Assembly (NCBI GenBank): GCA_964649725.1
Contig: CAZYTM010000007.1
Coordinates: 1-64,000, forward strand
Direction of reading: 5' to 3'
DNA: 64,000 bases
Source of the DNA: CAZYTM01 sp964649725
Lineage (GTDB): Bacteria > Desulfobacterota > Desulfuromonadia > Geobacterales > Geobacteraceae
Positions 55,073-63,572 of the stretch are shown one piece after another (the stretch's first letter is position 1; each line of letters opens with the position of its first letter). The notes under the pieces are model-generated. The model ran no database searches, was not told the DNA's origin, and saw only the letters and a list, made by a program, of their open reading frames with translations. The position numbers were made by a program, and so were the translations under genes.

Positions 55073-55115
55073 TTTGGAGTTAAGTATAACCTGTCGGGAA
55101 ATGCTTAACTCCAAA
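55073..55115. repeat. 12-bp perfect inverted repeat just after tRNA-Thr
   Basis: TTTGGAGTTAAG (55073-55084) and CTTAACTCCAAA (55104-55115) flank 19 bases. It may be a processing stem-loop in the tRNA transcript or an old recombination or integration mark; it does not copy the tRNA 3' end. Confidence 0.6.
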
Positions 55116-55151
55116 CAACTGTAAAGTTTTACGACACTCAGTAAGAATACG

Positions 55152-55181
55152 AAAGGGCATCCGAAAGTGGAGGCCCTTTTT
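55152..55181 (+). terminator. Rho-independent terminator of the tRNA transcript
   Basis: A 7-bp stem (AAAGGGC / GCCCTTT) with a 14-base loop followed by TTTTT. Confidence 0.6.
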
Positions 55182-55263
55182 GGTACCGTCAATGCAGCCA
55201 ATGTGTTGCACGCCACCCTTGCTCTGCCGATGTCTGCATACGCGATTCAAGTGACTAAATTAC

Positions 55264-55425
55264 TTAAGCTCCTCCGTCATCTCCTGCCATTGTATCGGTA
55301 TGGCCGATATGTGTAAACTTACGGTTTCCGATCAATGCGCTCACTCCGATAAATACCCCCATGAGCCCCATTGCAAACATACATACTACATACCAGTACA
55401 ATTCCCAGTTGATCAGTTCTAGCAT
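55264..55425 (-). CDS. 53-residue small membrane protein
   Basis: A short frame from ATG 55425 to TAA 55264, preceded by AAAGGTGG. It encodes MLELINWELYWYVVCMFAMG, then a hydrophobic continuation to about residue 33, and a polar tail (NRKFTHIGHTDTMAGDDGGA). One TM helix with a Trp/Tyr-rich N-terminal edge and a His/Asp tail is predicted. It looks like a real small membrane protein, perhaps an accessory subunit, but I do not recognise it. Confidence 0.55.
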   Translation of the reverse strand: MLELINWELYWYVVCMFAMGLMGVFIGVSALIGNRKFTHIGHTDTMAGDDGGA

Positions 55426-55695
55426 GACCACCACCACCTTTCTCTATGCTTTCAATATACACCTACTGAAACAGTGGTGTATATACAAAAAGCTGCCCCC
55501 AATCCACCACGAGCGGCCGCTTGTGTGGTATCTGTTGCCAACAAACCACCGTTTTCAGGTTGTCATGCAATCAGCCATACCATTGCACTCAAAGCGATTT
55601 GAGGACGATGCCCCGAGCGAGCAAGTGTAATGGGCTGTCGGTTTTCTTTACATGTCCGATTTCAGTAATAGCAGGGATTGTAACCTCAATGCGCA

Positions 55696-55729
55696 TATTA
55701 CAACCCTGTAATAATAGGGTTTTGTAATA
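55696..55729. promoter_or_regulatory. Imperfect palindrome, candidate enhancer-binding site
   Basis: TATTACAACCCT and AGGGTTTTGTAATA form an inverted repeat (12 pairs with a 2-base bulge) around an 8-base centre, about 150 bp upstream of the sigma54-like promoter. That distance suits a bacterial enhancer-binding protein. Confidence 0.4.
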
Positions 55730-55857
55730 AATGCCCCCTTGGCTTGACGATGTTTCATTAAAGATTGCATTAACTAAGCTGTCGAATAAATTTACATGAA
55801 TGAATTTCACGGCACATTAAACTCTGTATCTAGCGTATATTGCGATTGTATTGCTAG

Positions 55858-55872
55858 TGGCACGCAATTTGA
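55858..55872 (+). promoter_or_regulatory. Sigma54-like promoter of the PEP-CTERM gene
   Basis: TGGCAC, five bases, TTGA gives the GG-N10-G(A) arrangement; consensus is TTGC at -12, so one base differs. It lies 38 bp upstream of the start codon. Confidence 0.5.
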
Positions 55873-55909
55873 ATCAACATCATAAATAAATATTTCTGGA
55901 GGTCTACAA

Positions 55910-56503
55910 ATGAAAACGTCGAAAATTTTTGCTCTAGTAGTAGGCATTGCCCTCTCTTTCGGGAGTATGGCATATGCGGTAACGGATGTGCGGGATTTCA
56001 GCAATCAAACACCAGGCACCTACTTCCTGGACAATGCCGCAAATTGGAATCAGGCTCCATATTACCGATGGTACAATGAAGATTGGGGATGGACTCATAA
56101 TGGTATTTCAAGCGCATTCACCACAGCAACACTGAACATCGGTGCCTGGGACATAGACTCTCCAAGCGAAGTTGACAACATATATGCTAAAGAGAGTGGT
56201 AACTGGATCCTTCTCGGAAGCATGACAGGGCAAAACAATGAATGGTCGTACTCTACCTTTACCCTTGGCTCAGAGTTTTTTGATGAAATCGCTGCCGGAT
56301 TGGAAGTAAAGATTGATATCGATGCTATGAACACTTCTAATTACTGGGCTGTATGTTTGACTAAATCAGTTATTTCAACAGACGGTTCCGAATTGCCTCC
56401 AATAACTCCGGGCAACCCTGTTCCTGAGCCCTCAACCATGCTTCTCCTCGGTGGTGGCCTTGCGGGTCTTGCATTCTGGAGAAAAAAATCAGCCAAGAAG
56501 TAA
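55910..56503 (+). CDS. PEP-CTERM sorting domain protein
   Basis: A 197-residue exported protein with a signal peptide (about residues 1-23, MAYA) and a C-terminal PEP-CTERM signal: VPEPSTMLLLGGGLAGLAFW followed by RKKSAKK. Such proteins are cleaved and sorted by exosortase in bacteria that make exopolysaccharide. The middle part (about 24-165) is rich in Trp, Tyr, Asn and Asp with no known domain. CTGGAGG precedes the ATG. A sigma54-like promoter and a terminator show a single-gene transcript. No exosortase is in the window. Confidence 0.88.
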   Translation: MKTSKIFALVVGIALSFGSMAYAVTDVRDFSNQTPGTYFLDNAANWNQAPYYRWYNEDWGWTHNGISSAFTTATLNIGAWDIDSPSEVDNIYAKESGNWILLGSMTGQNNEWSYSTFTLGSEFFDEIAAGLEVKIDIDAMNTSNYWAVCLTKSVISTDGSELPPITPGNPVPEPSTMLLLGGGLAGLAFWRKKSAKK

Positions 56504-56548
56504 GGTTCCGACACCACTGGCAACTTTCTCAACATTCCACCTGAACAC

Positions 56549-56580
56549 AAAAGGGCTTCCATAATTGGAAGCCCTTTTTT
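56549..56580. terminator. Strong bidirectional terminator after the PEP-CTERM gene
   Basis: A 12-bp perfect stem (AAAAGGGCTTCC / GGAAGCCCTTTT) with a 6-base loop and trailing T run. It lies between convergent genes and can serve both. Confidence 0.85.
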
Positions 56581-56693
56581 CAGATTGTGCTCATCTCCAG
56601 ACAGAACGATACAATGAGGCCGGCGCTTATTCCGGCGGACTCTTTGTGCAAGCAGCTGAAAACCAGCTAACGAGGGTTGCGTCGAATACTGTA

Positions 56694-57254
56694 TCAGTTA
56701 TCTCCGCGTCCTTCCCTGTTATGCCTGCGTTCATCCTTATCGCGGCGTTTCTCCTCCTTTATCTCACGTTTCTCTTCTTTGCGGTGCTCTTTTCGACCTT
56801 CCCTCTCTGCCCGGAAGTGTTTGCCCCTGTACATGTCCCGCTCGCGCTCGTATGTGACGTACTCATGATCACGGTAATAATGGACCCTGTCTAGCTTATG
56901 CTTGCGAAGTCCCGGTGGAAGGTGCCTGTACTGAACCGATCTCCATGGGCCGCGATGATTTTGCCCCCTGTACCACTGGCCGTCTCTCACCATATAATAC
57001 TGGTTACTGATATAGAAAAGGTCATAGGGGACACCTACGGCAACATAGAAGCCGAGTTGTTGAGGATAGATAAAGTCAATGTCTTCCTCTATGATGATAT
57101 CTACTGGTGGAGGTGGGGCCTGTTCCCGCACTATCACCCGTGGAGGGGGAGGTGTGCCGATGTTTACGTTCAGGTCGACGCCGACGTTGCCGGCAAAGGC
57201 CGTTGCGGCGCCTAACAACAAAGTGGCTAATATGGATGAAAGCTGATTCTGCAT
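56694..57254 (-). CDS. Exported protein with charged Arg/Lys/Glu-rich tail
   Basis: A 186-residue protein with a signal peptide (about residues 1-21, AFAG). A Pro-rich segment (TPPPPRVIVREQAPPPP) precedes a Tyr-rich central domain (YPQQLGFYVAVGVPYDLFYISNQYYMVRDGQWYRG) and a C-terminal 60 residues made almost only of Arg, Lys, Glu, Asp and His. The form resembles periplasmic proteins of unknown function in Geobacter-type genomes. GGAGG precedes ATG 57254. Confidence 0.75.
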   Translation of the reverse strand: MQNQLSSILATLLLGAATAFAGNVGVDLNVNIGTPPPPRVIVREQAPPPPVDIIIEEDIDFIYPQQLGFYVAVGVPYDLFYISNQYYMVRDGQWYRGQNHRGPWRSVQYRHLPPGLRKHKLDRVHYYRDHEYVTYERERDMYRGKHFRAEREGRKEHRKEEKREIKEEKRRDKDERRHNREGRGDN

Positions 57255-57475
57255 GGTTACCTCCTCGAAGCTCTGTTTGTTGCTCTGATGGACCCATTAT
57301 AATTGGAGATGTAGCTTCCCAGCTCTAATTCTAACACCATTAGCAGTCGCTGCAAGAGATGATGGCATGGAAGTTGTTGTTGCTCCGTTGACGCGGCATT
57401 GGAAATAGGCGATACTGACATGACAGTGATAATTAATGATGTCGAGCAGGGGAGAACAATTGTAGATGGTGAATT

Positions 57476-60346
57476 ATGAAGAGTGATTTCCCCAAAATCT
57501 CCATCGTCACTCCCTCATTCAACCAGGGGAGGTTTATCGAGAAGACGATCCTATCGGTAATCGAGCAGGATTACCCGAATCTTGAGTATATCATCATCGA
57601 TGGCGGGAGCACTGACGAGTCGGTGGAGATTATCAAGAAGTATGAGAAGCATCTGGCCTACTGGGTGAGCGAGCCGGACCGGGGGCAGAGCCATGCGATC
57701 AACAAGGGGTTTGAGAGGGCAACCGGGGAGATCTGTGGGTGGCTGAATTCGGATGATTACTATAATGCTGCTATCTTTGAATCAATTGTTGACTTCTTTA
57801 TTACGAACCCTGACAAAAACATTGTAATGGGTGATTGTAATCTTGTGAGAGAAGATGGTGAACTCTTCGATTGTGTGATCAACGACGAACGTGGTTTTGA
57901 TGAGTTACGACGTTACTGGGTAGAGAAATCGATTCCAACACAACCTGCTATTTTTTTCAGAGGAAAGCTGCTTGAAGAGTACGGGTATCTGGATGAATCA
58001 TTGAATTATGCAATGGATTATGATTTGTGGCTGCGCTTCGGCCCAAAAAACAGATTTTACCATTTGCCTATAGTGATCGCTAACTATCGTTTCCATTCCG
58101 AAGCGAAAGGCGGCGATTACGATCTAGCTAAATTCGAGCCAGAATGGAAAGCGGTATTCAGCCGCTATCTCACCAATGATATTTCATGTCAGGTACTTGA
58201 ATTAGAACGACAACTGGCAGAGCGTGATAAAGAGCATTATAAAATAATGCAGCGACTGGCCGAGTGTGAGCGGAATCTAAACTTAAAAACCAGCGAGGCT
58301 GCGGAAAAAGACAGGAATATCAAGGAAATATATTCTTCTGTAAGCTGGAAGATAACCGCACCTTTAAGAAAAATACCGGTTGGTGCGTATGAACCGCTAC
58401 TTAAATCCTACGTAAGCGCAAAAAAACGTTTTTTCAGTAAACGTGTTACTAATACTCTCTGGCCAGAAGGTTTGCCTCTTGTCAGCGTAGTTATTCCCTG
58501 TTTTAACTACGGCAAGTATGTTGAGGAAGCTATCGATTCTGTGCTTGGGCAGACTTTTACCAATTTTGAAATAATTGTAATTGACGGTGGGTCTACTGAC
58601 ACACATACCATAACTAAACTAAAATCTCTCAAGAAAGAAAAAACCACCATATTGTATCGAGAAGGTCGACACCTGGTAGGCGATAATCGTAATTTCGGGA
58701 TCGAAAAGGCTCGTGGCAAATACATATGCTGTCTTGACGCCGACGATATGCTTAAACCTACTTATCTGGAAAAAGCGCTTTTCATGGCAGAAACTTTGAA
58801 TTTTGATATTGTCTACCCTTCTGCCCAATTTTTTGGCAATGGAAATAAAGTATGGACGGTAAACGATGTTACTTTCTTAACCTGTGCTGAAGGTGACAAT
58901 ATTTCCACTGTTGCGCTTTTTAAAAAAGAGGCATGGAGTGCGGTTAAGGGCTATAAGGATTGGGGATTGGGTGATGAATATGTTTATGAGGACTGGGAGT
59001 TCTGGGTTCGTATGCTTGGAAACGGATACAGAGCTAAGAGATTGATTGAGCCTCTCATGCTGTATCGCATTCATGGTAGTGGACTTACTGCTAATACACG
59101 TAAATCAATAGAAGAGCAAAAGGATATAATCAGAAAAGAGAACGAGAAACTCTTTACTGTTAGCAATATTGTAAAAGTGAACAAGATAAACAGAATAAAT
59201 TATCAGGTTGAAGAACCATTTATTAACCTTGAACAGGAAAGTTGTAAGAATGTTCTGTTTGCGTTGCCATTTATGATTGTTGGTGGCCAAGATACTGTAT
59301 TACTTCAACTCGCACACTGTCTAATAGAGAACGGATATCGTATTTCATGTATCACCACGTTACCGGTTGATGGAAATTTGGGGAGAGAAACCTCTGATAA
59401 ATACGAGGAAATAACAAAAGAGATTTATCATTTATATAAATTTTTAGAGAACCATGAGGAATGGAAAGAGTTTATTTTTTATCTGATAGAAGCAAAAAAA
59501 ATTGGCATTATTTATTTAGTTGGGTGCGAATACCTTTATCATCTGCTCCCGGAAATAAAGATGAAATACCCGAATCTCAAAGTTGTTGATCAGCTTTACA
59601 ATACAGTTGGCCATGTTGCAAATAATCGCAACTATTCTAGATACATTGACATGAATATTGTTGAAAATGAGGAGGTGCTGGATTTTCTCATTGCTGATCA
59701 TCATGAAAATGAAAATAAAGTACAACAGATTCACAATGGGGTGGATTTACAAATATTTTCCAGACAGGCTACTGTAATCGCTTCAGAAATATATGATAAA
59801 TATGCAATCCCTAGGAATAAATTTATTGTGTCGTTTATCGGCAGATTTTCAGAAGAAAAGGGTCCTGACAGATTTGTGGAGATTGCATGCGGTTTAAGGA
59901 ACAAAGACAACTTATATTTTGTAATGGGAGGATCTGGGGTCATGCTTGCACAAACTGCAGACCTCGTAACCTCACATAAGTTAACTAAGAAAGTTCTTTT
60001 AGCCGGCGTAATTGATACCAGAGAGATTTTACAAATTTCAGATGTGGTTATAGTGCCATCCAGAATCGATGGAAGACCTAACATTATTTTGGAAAGTTTT
60101 GCCATGGGTGTGCCAGTCATAGCATCTCGTGTAGGTGGAATACCAATGATAATAAGTGATGGTTATAACGGTTTTCTCTGTGATGATACTCAACATTTTA
60201 TAGAAAAAATTAGATTGCTTGCAGAAGATAACGTATTGAAAGAGCAGATGGGTAATAATGCGCTCATATATGCAATAGATCATTTAGATATCACTAAAAC
60301 TATGAATGAGTATTTGTCAGTATTTGTTAAGTTAATTGATAGTTAG
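57476..60346 (+). CDS. Triple-domain glycosyltransferase (GT2-GT2-GT4)
   Basis: A 956-residue soluble protein with three transferase modules. GT2-A (about residues 5-240) has IVTPSFNQGRFIEKT and IIDGGSTDES; a coiled coil (about 240-290) follows; GT2-B (about 338-570) has VVIPCFNYGKYVEEA and VIDGGSTDT with CLDADDM; GT4 (about 605-956) has VGGQDTVLLQLA, FIGRFSEEKGPDRF and the sugar-nucleotide loop RPNIILESFAMGVPVIASRVGG. It likely adds two or three sugars of a surface polysaccharide. The DNA becomes clearly AT-rich after about residue 90, unlike the first part, which hints at a recombinant join. Confidence 0.88.
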   Translation: MKSDFPKISIVTPSFNQGRFIEKTILSVIEQDYPNLEYIIIDGGSTDESVEIIKKYEKHLAYWVSEPDRGQSHAINKGFERATGEICGWLNSDDYYNAAIFESIVDFFITNPDKNIVMGDCNLVREDGELFDCVINDERGFDELRRYWVEKSIPTQPAIFFRGKLLEEYGYLDESLNYAMDYDLWLRFGPKNRFYHLPIVIANYRFHSEAKGGDYDLAKFEPEWKAVFSRYLTNDISCQVLELERQLAERDKEHYKIMQRLAECERNLNLKTSEAAEKDRNIKEIYSSVSWKITAPLRKIPVGAYEPLLKSYVSAKKRFFSKRVTNTLWPEGLPLVSVVIPCFNYGKYVEEAIDSVLGQTFTNFEIIVIDGGSTDTHTITKLKSLKKEKTTILYREGRHLVGDNRNFGIEKARGKYICCLDADDMLKPTYLEKALFMAETLNFDIVYPSAQFFGNGNKVWTVNDVTFLTCAEGDNISTVALFKKEAWSAVKGYKDWGLGDEYVYEDWEFWVRMLGNGYRAKRLIEPLMLYRIHGSGLTANTRKSIEEQKDIIRKENEKLFTVSNIVKVNKINRINYQVEEPFINLEQESCKNVLFALPFMIVGGQDTVLLQLAHCLIENGYRISCITTLPVDGNLGRETSDKYEEITKEIYHLYKFLENHEEWKEFIFYLIEAKKIGIIYLVGCEYLYHLLPEIKMKYPNLKVVDQLYNTVGHVANNRNYSRYIDMNIVENEEVLDFLIADHHENENKVQQIHNGVDLQIFSRQATVIASEIYDKYAIPRNKFIVSFIGRFSEEKGPDRFVEIACGLRNKDNLYFVMGGSGVMLAQTADLVTSHKLTKKVLLAGVIDTREILQISDVVIVPSRIDGRPNIILESFAMGVPVIASRVGGIPMIISDGYNGFLCDDTQHFIEKIRLLAEDNVLKEQMGNNALIYAIDHLDITKTMNEYLSVFVKLIDS

Positions 60347-60404
60347 GTAATGATTGTTTTTCACTCCCTATTTATAATCCATTTCTTCTAACGAGGATTT
60401 AAAT

Positions 60405-61354
60405 TTGATTCAAAACTGGCTTGGTCAACAAATTAATTTGATTGCCTCCCAATGGGCTGGGGCAATTAAACGACACTATCCAGAATCTTTACCTTACTGG
60501 ACAGATGTAGATCTCCATATGGAATTGCTCAGCTGGCATTTTTTGCCTGCACTTCAGAGCTTAAAATGGGCAGAATATACAGCTAAGCCGGGGCTAAAGG
60601 TGCTTGACCTTGGTGCGGGGACTAGCTGGTTGAGCGTTTTTTTGTCTTCTTTCCCGAATGTTGAACATATCGATACGCTTGACTCTGATCGCAATAATTT
60701 GGAGGTAATGCTACCTCAAATCATAGATCGATGGGGGGGCGGATGGGACAAAAATTAACCCGATTACTGGGCTGTTTCACCCTTATTAGTGCCTGATGGG
60801 GCATACGGTTTGATTGTAGCGAGTTCCTCTATCCACCATTCGCCTGACCTGTTTGGGCTCATGCGTGAACTTCGTCGAGTAATCAAGCCTGATGGCAGGA
60901 TTATTTTGCTCAACGAGCAGCCTCGTACCTTTGATAGCTACACAAATTATATGCTGTATCTGTTTTGCCAGATGTCATCCGAATCAAAAACAAGTCAATT
61001 ACCGAATATGAGGAAACCATGTCAGCCGCAGGTATTCTGTGTGATCGTAAGCTTGGAGATAACGCATACGCTACTTATCAGTATCCTGCGGCGATTAGAG
61101 CTGCCGGTTTGGGCTTCACTGTCGTTAATACTGGTTTAAAAATATACGAAATGCCGCTAGTTCACTTTGTTTGTTGGCCTCAGCAAGAACAGCAAGCAGG
61201 AGATAATCGGGTGGATACAGATTTGCTTGGTGTATCTACTCAAGCCCGTGTTGAACTGGTGATCAAGATCTTTACTGGAATAACAAAGATAACACAACAA
61301 ACATCTAAACTTCATAAACTATGCATTAAAATAATGGATCAATTTAAGCGCTAG
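60405..61354 (+). pseudogene. SAM-dependent methyltransferase, broken by stop and frameshift
   Basis: The reading frame from TTG 60405 (GAGG upstream) encodes a class I methyltransferase: LKVLDLGAGTSWLSVFLSSF, then after an in-frame TAA at 60756-60758 the same frame resumes with GAYGLIVASSSIHHSPDLFG and RVIKPDGRIILLNEQP. Near 60960-60966 the frame moves to another phase (a one-base loss in a T run, TGTTTTGCC), after which 125 residues continue to 61354. Two lesions suggest a true pseudogene; sequencing error could explain the T-run lesion but not easily the stop. It would have modified a glycan sugar. Confidence 0.75.
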
Positions 61355-61364
61355 AAGAGAAGCA

Positions 61365-62480
61365 ATGAAGCAGATACTTATAGTTGGTGGCGGCTTCTTC
61401 GGGATGTTTCTGGCCGAACACTTCTCACTCAAAGGATGTGCTGTTCGACTAATTGAAAAAGAGTCGCAGTTCATGTCAAGAGCTTCTTATGCCAATCAGG
61501 CAAGAGTTCACAATGGTTATCACTATCCTCGCAGTGTCTTGACTGCATTACGATCCAGGCTCTCATTTCCACGTTTTGTAAGTGAGTTCAAGGAGTGTAT
61601 CGATTCAGGATTTGAAAAATATTACCTTATTGGCAATCCTTTGGGCAAAGTTACCGCACAGCAGTTCTTGAAATTTTGTGAACGGATTGGTGCGCCATGT
61701 GAATTGGCAACTCACAAGATTTCAGCTCTTACCAACCCAGCCTTGATAGAGGCATGCTTTTCTGTTGTGGAGTATGCTTTCGACGCAACAAAACTCAGAG
61801 ATATGATGATAGAACGCCTTGATGCTACAACTGTTAACTGTGACCTATGCACGTCAGTGGAAACTGTAAAGCAAAAGGGAGAGGGGCTGCTGGTCGAGTT
61901 ACTCCATGGTGAAAATACTGATTTGGAAACAATGTACGCTGATCATGTTTTTAATTGCACTTATTCACAGATCAATTATGTTAACGCAAATTCTGGGATC
62001 CAATTGGTGCCACTCAAGCATGAAATGACTGAAATGTGCTTGGTTGAAGTCCCCGATCAGCTGAAATTGTATGGTATTACTGTAATGTGCGGACCTTTCT
62101 TCTCGGTCATGCCGTTTCCTTCTGCCGGGGTGCATTCCTTCAGCCATGTACGGTATACCCCTCATTATGATTGGAGTGACAACAACGAAAATGCTTATGA
62201 AGATGCACATACCAAGTTTCTCACAGCACAACGTAATAGTGCGTGGCGATATATGCAAAAAGACGCAGTGAGATATATGCCTATCCTCTCAGAATGCAAG
62301 TACGATAGATCGTTATGGGAGGTAAAAACCGTGTTACCGCGCAGCGAGTCTGACGATTCTCGACCTATACTCTTCCTCCCTCACCATGGCCTTAAAGGGT
62401 TCCATTGTGTAATGGGTGGCAAGATAGACAATGTGTATGATGCTGTAGAAGCCATCAAGTCTCAGATTTCAATCAACTGA
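61365..62480 (+). CDS. FAD-dependent oxidoreductase (DAO family)
   Basis: A 371-residue flavoprotein with an N-terminal dinucleotide-binding motif VGGGFFGMFLAEHF and the acidic LIEKES that binds ribose, followed by a central substrate region and the C-terminal FHCVMGGKIDNVYDA loop. It resembles glycine/D-amino acid oxidase-type enzymes found in polysaccharide gene clusters. The reaction is unknown. It follows the broken methyltransferase by 10 bp. Confidence 0.82.
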   Translation: MKQILIVGGGFFGMFLAEHFSLKGCAVRLIEKESQFMSRASYANQARVHNGYHYPRSVLTALRSRLSFPRFVSEFKECIDSGFEKYYLIGNPLGKVTAQQFLKFCERIGAPCELATHKISALTNPALIEACFSVVEYAFDATKLRDMMIERLDATTVNCDLCTSVETVKQKGEGLLVELLHGENTDLETMYADHVFNCTYSQINYVNANSGIQLVPLKHEMTEMCLVEVPDQLKLYGITVMCGPFFSVMPFPSAGVHSFSHVRYTPHYDWSDNNENAYEDAHTKFLTAQRNSAWRYMQKDAVRYMPILSECKYDRSLWEVKTVLPRSESDDSRPILFLPHHGLKGFHCVMGGKIDNVYDAVEAIKSQISIN

Positions 62481-62496
62481 TTGATGGGGAACTATT

Positions 62497-63507
62497 TTGA
62501 AAAATGATTCATTTGTTTCGGTTGTTCTGATCCTGCAAGATCAATCATTAATTAATTATGAGAGTTACTTGCAACGTATTCAATGCGACCTTGACGCGCA
62601 TTACACCGACTATGAGGTCGTTGTTGTAAGTCAAGGCTTTAATGTCACTTTTACTTCTCTTGAAGACAATATTTTGAAAAGCATTCCGAGCTTGCGTTAC
62701 ATTCAGTTAGCAGCTCGTGTAGATTCGGATGTCGCATGGGCCGCAGGTTTAGAGAATGCTATTGGCGATTTTGTCGTAATGTTTGACCCTTTTCAAGATC
62801 CGCTGGAAGCCATTTCTGAAACTGTTACACTCTGCAAATCAGGATTTGACGTGGTGGTGGGTGTGTCACCTCAGTCACGCACTCTTGCTTACTGGCTGTT
62901 TCGCTCGATGTCTGAACGAATTTTGAAAATTGTTGATTATTCATTACCGCGTAATGCGACAAGTTTCAGATGCTTAAGCCGCCGTGCAGTCAATTCAGTT
63001 ACCCGCACTGGTCGTTTCCATCATCAATTGTCCATGAGGATACAAAAAACCGGTTATCCTCAAACCGCATATGATTATAAACAATTAGCCTCTTCAAGAA
63101 AGGTTACTCGTTCTTTTCTTTCGGGCTTCAGAGATTTGATTCGTTTGATTGTATTCAACTCATCCAAACCATTACGATGGATGTCGTTTATTGGACTTCT
63201 TGGTAGCTTTTCTGCTTTTATATTCGCCGCCTATAGCCTCTTGGTGCATCTGGTGAAGGGGCACGTTGTCGAGGGATGGACCACTACGATACTATTCATG
63301 TCGTCACTCTTTATGATGCAATTCGTAATGATGGCTTTTTTTGGCGAATATCTTGGTCGTTTACTAGATGATCGGAGCGATCAATCAGATTACTCTGTAA
63401 TGTTTGAGAAAAATAGCACGGTGATGGTCAATCAAGATCGAGTGAATGTTTTTGATAGTTCACTAAGTACAGAAGAAAACAGAGTGCAAACGGGAAGAGA
63501 CCGTTAA
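62497..63507 (+). CDS. GT2 glycosyltransferase with C-terminal membrane helices (DPM/GtrB-like), divergent
   Basis: A 336-residue protein starting at TTG 62497 (GGGGA upstream). The N-terminal GT-A region is diverged; the usual DADLQ(D/H)P metal motif reads FDPFQDP, so the first acidic pair is changed. Two TM helices (about residues 228-250 and 262-288) and the terminal FGEYLGRLLDD match polyprenyl-phosphate glycosyltransferases such as GtrB/ArnC. It may have weak or altered donor use. Confidence 0.75.
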   Translation: MKNDSFVSVVLILQDQSLINYESYLQRIQCDLDAHYTDYEVVVVSQGFNVTFTSLEDNILKSIPSLRYIQLAARVDSDVAWAAGLENAIGDFVVMFDPFQDPLEAISETVTLCKSGFDVVVGVSPQSRTLAYWLFRSMSERILKIVDYSLPRNATSFRCLSRRAVNSVTRTGRFHHQLSMRIQKTGYPQTAYDYKQLASSRKVTRSFLSGFRDLIRLIVFNSSKPLRWMSFIGLLGSFSAFIFAAYSLLVHLVKGHVVEGWTTTILFMSSLFMMQFVMMAFFGEYLGRLLDDRSDQSDYSVMFEKNSTVMVNQDRVNVFDSSLSTEENRVQTGRDR

Positions 63508-63572
63508 TGTCATTAAAACGCTTATTAAATTCAAATACTTTATCTTGCCATTAGTGTGTTGGAGCCAGATAA

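Larger units (their letters stand above)
55426..55909. other. Long upstream region of the PEP-CTERM gene
   Basis: 484 bp with no convincing gene. It holds a palindrome at 55696-55729 and a sigma54-like promoter at 55858-55872, listed separately. Confidence 0.5.

Noticed and set aside
55361..55630. Plus-strand 89-residue open frame near the tRNA
   Set aside because: No ribosome site, low-complexity composition, and it overlaps the better supported small membrane protein on the other strand.
60789..61139. Independent small gene inside the methyltransferase region
   Set aside because: It is the same reading frame as the upstream methyltransferase after an in-frame stop, with matching motifs, so it belongs to the pseudogene.
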